Assembly (NCBI GenBank): GCA_949082785.1
Contig: CARVLU010000002.1
Location: 186,001-250,000 of the forward strand
Direction of reading: 5' to 3'
Length of the DNA: 64,000 bases
From: an uncultured Alphaproteobacteria bacterium
GTDB taxonomy: Bacteria; Pseudomonadota; Alphaproteobacteria; Rs-D84
Position numbers and translations under genes: made by a program. The notes under the pieces are model-generated. The model was not told the DNA's origin, made no database searches, and worked only from the letters and a program-made list of their open reading frames with translations. Shown in pieces: positions 61,362 through 64,000 of this stretch (positions are counted from its first letter, which is position 1; every line of letters begins with the position of its first letter).

Positions 61362-62059
61362 CACGTGTGCGTCTGGCCAAATTTATTGCGGATTCGGGCG
61401 TCGCATCACGACGCGCCGCCGAAGAATTGATTGTGTCCGGCGCGGTTGCGGTCGGGGGCGTGGTTGTGACAACACCGGTTTTCTTTGTGGATGACGGGGA
61501 CGTGGTCACGGTTCATGGCCGGCGCGTTGAACCCAAAACCGAAACCCGGCTGTATATATTCCACAAACCGATTAACGTGATGACCACCGCCCATGACCCG
61601 GCGGGCCGGCGCACGATTTACGATGCGCTGGGGGCGGAATACAAAAATCTGAAATACGTCGGGCGGTTGGATTATAAAACGACGGGGTTACTGTTGCTGA
61701 CCAACGATGGGGTGTTGGCGCGTAAATTAACATTGCCGTCGTCCGAAATTCCGCGCACGTATGTGGCGATGGTGGGCGGCGCGGATATGTCCTCACTGGA
61801 CGCGGCGCGGCGCGGGATGACGGTTGACGGCATCACATACCGGCCGATGGAAATTGATGTCTTGGGTCCCGATACCGTGCGGGTCACCGTGCGCGAAGGT
61901 AAAAAAAACGAAATCCGCATCGTGCTGCGCGCATGCGGGCATCCGGTGCGCAAATTGCATCGCATATCGTTCGGACCGATTGAATTGGGAAATTTACCCG
62001 TGGGGCAAATTCGGGTGGTACCGCAGAAAAGCATTGACGCGCTGTTGAAATCTCTCTAA
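61358..62059 (+). CDS. Ribosomal pseudouridine synthase, RsuA/RluB family
   Basis: 233 residues. S4 RNA-binding domain at 4-48 (RLAKFIADSGVASRRAAEEL), then the synthase domain with catalytic-type Asp in YVGRLDYKTTGLLLLTNDG (near 107-125), VREGKKNEIRIVLRACGHPV and LHRISFGPIELG. Modifies uridine in 16S or 23S rRNA; RluB or RluE/RsuA-type specificity cannot be decided. Co-transcribed with rsmE. Confidence 0.92.
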   Translation: MTRVRLAKFIADSGVASRRAAEELIVSGAVAVGGVVVTTPVFFVDDGDVVTVHGRRVEPKTETRLYIFHKPINVMTTAHDPAGRRTIYDALGAEYKNLKYVGRLDYKTTGLLLLTNDGVLARKLTLPSSEIPRTYVAMVGGADMSSLDAARRGMTVDGITYRPMEIDVLGPDTVRVTVREGKKNEIRIVLRACGHPVRKLHRISFGPIELGNLPVGQIRVVPQKSIDALLKSL

Positions 62060-62086
62060 AATTCAAAACAAGGAAGGGAGATTTCC

Positions 62087-63088
62087 ATGAAGCAAAAGCA
62101 AAACCTGAAAAAGAATTCCAAACAGGCGGTCAAAACCGCACGTGCCAAGGCCGCGCCGACCAAGCCGGTCCGCACAACGGACGCCGCGCCGCGTTTCAGC
62201 CCGTGGTCGCTGTCGATTTATCTGTATTGGTTTATCATTTTATTCTTTATTGCGGCAACGTTTTATATCCTGGGGCGCAGTCATGGTATCTTGCACCCGA
62301 CCGTCAATAATGTGGAAGTGACAGAAGAAGCGCTGTTACAACCCGCGGATTATTTTGAGGCGGGCAAAACAAAATTATTGGCCGGCAATATTGACGAAGC
62401 CATCACCGATTTGACCGCCGCGGTGCAGTCGGAAAAACCGTCGGTCGATGCACTGATTCTGCGGGGCGAAGCGTATATGCAGTCCGCCGCATACCGCGAA
62501 GCGTTGGCGGATTTTGACGCGGCGCTGGAACTGGATTCGATGAACACGGTGGCGTTTTACGACCGGGCGTTGTTGCACATGCGTCTGGAAGATTATGCGG
62601 CCGCACTGAACGATATCAACAACGCATTGGCGGCGCGCGCGGTGCGCCCCAGCGACGCGGTTCAATTGCGTGATTTGTATGCCAAACGCGGCCAGTTGAA
62701 TTTGTGGATGAAAAACTGGAACGGCGCGATTGCGGATTACACCAATTCGTTGGCCCGCCCCGAAGGGGTGGTGAACCCGACCGTTTATGCCGAACGGGCC
62801 GAAGCGTACACCGCACTGGGCCAGTTTGCCAACGCCATCAACGATTACACATCGGCGGTGCGCATTATTTCCGAACAGATTCAGGGCGCGACCACGACCG
62901 CCGCGCGCGAAGATTTGTCGAACCGGGCGATGTCTTATTTTGAAAAATCCGCGGCGCTGAATTTGCAATTGGGTAATGTCGATTCCGCACGTGTGGATTT
63001 ACAGTCGGCCTTTGCCATTGCGGCGGCGCTGAACGATGGGGAAACAACCGCCCGCCTGCAAGGATTGATTTCCGAATTGGGCGAATAA
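62087..63088 (+). CDS. Membrane-anchored TPR protein
   Basis: 333 residues. Lys-rich N-terminus, one membrane segment (about 45-63, YLYWFIILFFIAATFYILG), then at least five TPR-like helix pairs from ~85 to ~320 (AGKTKLLAGNIDEAITDLTA, ALADFDAALELDSMNTVAFY, YTALGQFANAINDYTSAVRI). Such proteins act as interaction platforms in the envelope; the partner is unknown. AAGGAAGGGAG before ATG. Follows the pseudouridine synthase by 27 bases. Confidence 0.82.
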   Translation: MKQKQNLKKNSKQAVKTARAKAAPTKPVRTTDAAPRFSPWSLSIYLYWFIILFFIAATFYILGRSHGILHPTVNNVEVTEEALLQPADYFEAGKTKLLAGNIDEAITDLTAAVQSEKPSVDALILRGEAYMQSAAYREALADFDAALELDSMNTVAFYDRALLHMRLEDYAAALNDINNALAARAVRPSDAVQLRDLYAKRGQLNLWMKNWNGAIADYTNSLARPEGVVNPTVYAERAEAYTALGQFANAINDYTSAVRIISEQIQGATTTAAREDLSNRAMSYFEKSAALNLQLGNVDSARVDLQSAFAIAAALNDGETTARLQGLISELGE

Positions 63089-63107
63089 AGAAAGACAATG
63101 CGCCAAC

Positions 63108-63139
63108 AACAAAACGCCCCGTCCGGGGCGTTTTGTTAT
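63108..63139. terminator. Terminator after the TPR gene
   Basis: AACAAAACGCCCC/GGGGCGTTTTGTT, a 13-bp symmetrical hairpin with 4-base loop, usable from both sides. Confidence 0.88.
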
Positions 63140-63507
63140 TACGAGATGATGGTCGTGCATTGCAGGCATCGTTTTGCATCTGCGGGATTACTGCTCAGTG
63201 TACAGCATTGGATATTTCTGGCCGTGGCATCACACGACCCATATGAATATTCAATGGTTCCGGTTTCGTCCGACCCGCTGGTCGTACCGTTGCGCACGCA
63301 CGTGGTGCCCGACAATGTCCAACCAATCGGACATGAATACACGGTTTCTGTCTGTCCGTTTGGGCAACAGTATTGGGTGATTGTTGAACAATATTTTGTA
63401 TAATTCTGTACATTTATCGTGCATGCCGCATGGACCGCCCCGCCCCATAAAACGGTATTGCCCCACATCCAGATGACCGCCCCCAACCCACCGTTTAGAT
63501 TAGGCAT
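63139..63507 (-). CDS. Secreted cysteine-rich protein with MPNLNGGL start
   Basis: 122 residues, hydrophobic leader (GAVIWMWGNTVLWGGAVHAA) and eleven or so Cys in the mature part (YCSTITQYCCPNGQTETVYS, IQCCTLSS, RCLQCTT). Same start and same upstream module as the protein at 13556, but the mature parts are unrelated in detail, suggesting a modular family. No Shine-Dalgarno. A short ORF ends 4 bases before its ATG. Confidence 0.65.
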   Translation of the reverse strand: MPNLNGGLGAVIWMWGNTVLWGGAVHAACTINVQNYTKYCSTITQYCCPNGQTETVYSCPIGWTLSGTTCVRNGTTSGSDETGTIEYSYGSCDATARNIQCCTLSSNPADAKRCLQCTTIIS

Positions 63508-63511
63508 AAAT

Positions 63512-63592
63512 TCACATGCAAAAAGGGGCAGAAAATGGGAATTTTAACAAAAATAAAAACCACCAAAAAAATCGGTGGTTTATTTTGGGCAT
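63512..63592 (-). CDS. Putative 26-residue hydrophobic leader peptide
   Basis: Encodes MPKINHRFFWWFLFLLKFPF then SAPFCM. Conserved with the peptide at 14172-14264 in NHRFFWWF and PFSAPF despite several base changes, some synonymous (CGC/CGA, CCC/CCT). The ACCACCG...GGTGGT hairpin with following T-run lies inside it. Here the promoter gives a start near 63600, so a very short 5' UTR precedes the ATG. Confidence 0.4.
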   Translation of the reverse strand: MPKINHRFFWWFLFLLKFPFSAPFCM

Positions 63593-63606
63593 ATTTTTCA
63601 GTATGG

Positions 63607-63635
63607 ATTATACAGGAAAATTGCCCGTTTTTCAA
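63607..63635 (-). promoter_or_regulatory. Promoter of the second leader-peptide/Cys-rich unit
   Basis: Minus-strand TTGAAA, 17-base spacer, TATAAT; just after the nth stop. Confidence 0.7.
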
Positions 63636-63640
63636 TGCTT

Positions 63641-64000
63641 TTATACGGGTTTGGCCGGCGCGTTACATATCGCGTTCAGCGGACACTGGTCGCATTTCGG
63701 ACGCAATGCCCGGCATGTGTACCGGCCGTGCAAAACCATTACATGATTGGCCATTGCGTGATACTTTTTCGGAATGATTTGTAACAGTTTGGCTTCGACC
63801 TTTTCCGGGGTGTTGTCGTCCGCCCCAACCCATCCGTAACGGTGCGCATTGCGGAAAACATGCGTATCGACGCCGATGTTCGGCGCGCCCCACAAAACAT
63901 TCATGATGACGTTTGCGGTCTTTTGCCCGATGCCCGGCAATTTCATCAGGCTATCCCGGTTGTGATATTTATCGGGGAATTTGTAATCATCCCCGTTTGT
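63641..64000 (-). CDS. nth: Endonuclease III, 3' part (start outside window)
   Basis: The frame enters from the right edge; 119 residues are visible. Base-excision repair glycosylase/AP lyase for oxidised pyrimidines. Visible are the helix-hairpin-helix LMKLPGIGQKTANVIMN with the catalytic-type Lys, GVDTHVFR with the catalytic Asp, and the C-x6-C-x2-C-x5-C iron-sulfur cluster (CRALRPKCDQCPLNAIC) near the end. Confidence 0.95.
   Translation of the reverse strand, partial: TNGDDYKFPDKYHNRDSLMKLPGIGQKTANVIMNVLWGAPNIGVDTHVFRNAHRYGWVGADDNTPEKVEAKLLQIIPKKYHAMANHVMVLHGRYTCRALRPKCDQCPLNAICNAPAKPV

Overview
The window looks like a chromosomal segment of an alphaproteobacterium with lipid A, probably a reduced-genome, host- or gut-associated lineage. 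The signs are the lpxC/lpxK set, the mreC-mreD-mrdA-rodA wall operon, a vir-type type IV secretion system scattered over several loci, XRE regulators with the FQQxQKYE helix common in Alphaproteobacteria, and small cysteine-rich secreted proteins. The lineage is an inference from gene content only. Genes are dense, often overlap by 1-14 bases, and many start sites carry a G-rich Shine-Dalgarno.

Layout. 1-10.1 kb: the end of an FtsA-Rpe fusion, tsaE-uvrB, an AsmA-like protein, and aspS behind a tRNA-Thr and a T-box-like leader. 10.2-13.5 kb: a two-domain ArsR regulator, a tRNA with CAT anticodon next to a small tRNA-derived repeat, and a family 8 glycosyltransferase behind a structured leader with mutually exclusive terminator pairings. 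13.5-20 kb: a cysteine-rich secreted protein, ung, a HhH glycosylase and gyrB, then small genes. 20.2-25.6 kb: a type IVb pilus block in R64 order (PilO-PilP-PilQ-PilR). 25.6-28.3 kb: lpxC, lpxK and a DUF374 acyltransferase. 28.4-35.4 kb: a 6.9 kb integrated island in the 3' end of initiator tRNA-Met, bounded by 38-bp direct repeats and carrying an integrase, a BRO protein and several nuclease or defence-like genes, followed by another AT-rich gene. 37.5-45.5 kb: an ABC-F protein, virB3-virB4, rpmJ, a short SufD-like protein and ychF. 45.5-53.6 kb: a long minus-strand block mreC-mreD-mrdA-rodA-topA-dnaG. 53.7-57.7 kb: rpmI-rplT-pheS-pheT. 57.7-64 kb: a 6S-like RNA, an XRE regulator, virD4, rsmE, a pseudouridine synthase, a TPR protein, a second cysteine-rich protein and the 3' part of nth.

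The most interesting content is non-coding. (1) Upstream of aspS is a complete T-box antiterminator, a regulatory class mainly known from Gram-positive bacteria. (2) A four-copy family of about 200-nt RNAs begins with a GNRA-capped hairpin (CCACA-GGGA-TGTGG). Three copies have their own sigma70-like promoters and terminators, and the long closing stem covaries between copies. (3) The glycosyltransferase leader folds as a 20-bp helix enclosing three hairpins, and one hairpin arm can alternatively pair with the terminator. (4) Two loci share a promoter, a short hydrophobic ORF containing a terminator-like hairpin, and a cysteine-rich secreted protein starting MPNxNGGL. All alignments and folds here were done by eye; covariance searches and RNA-seq would be the decisive tests.
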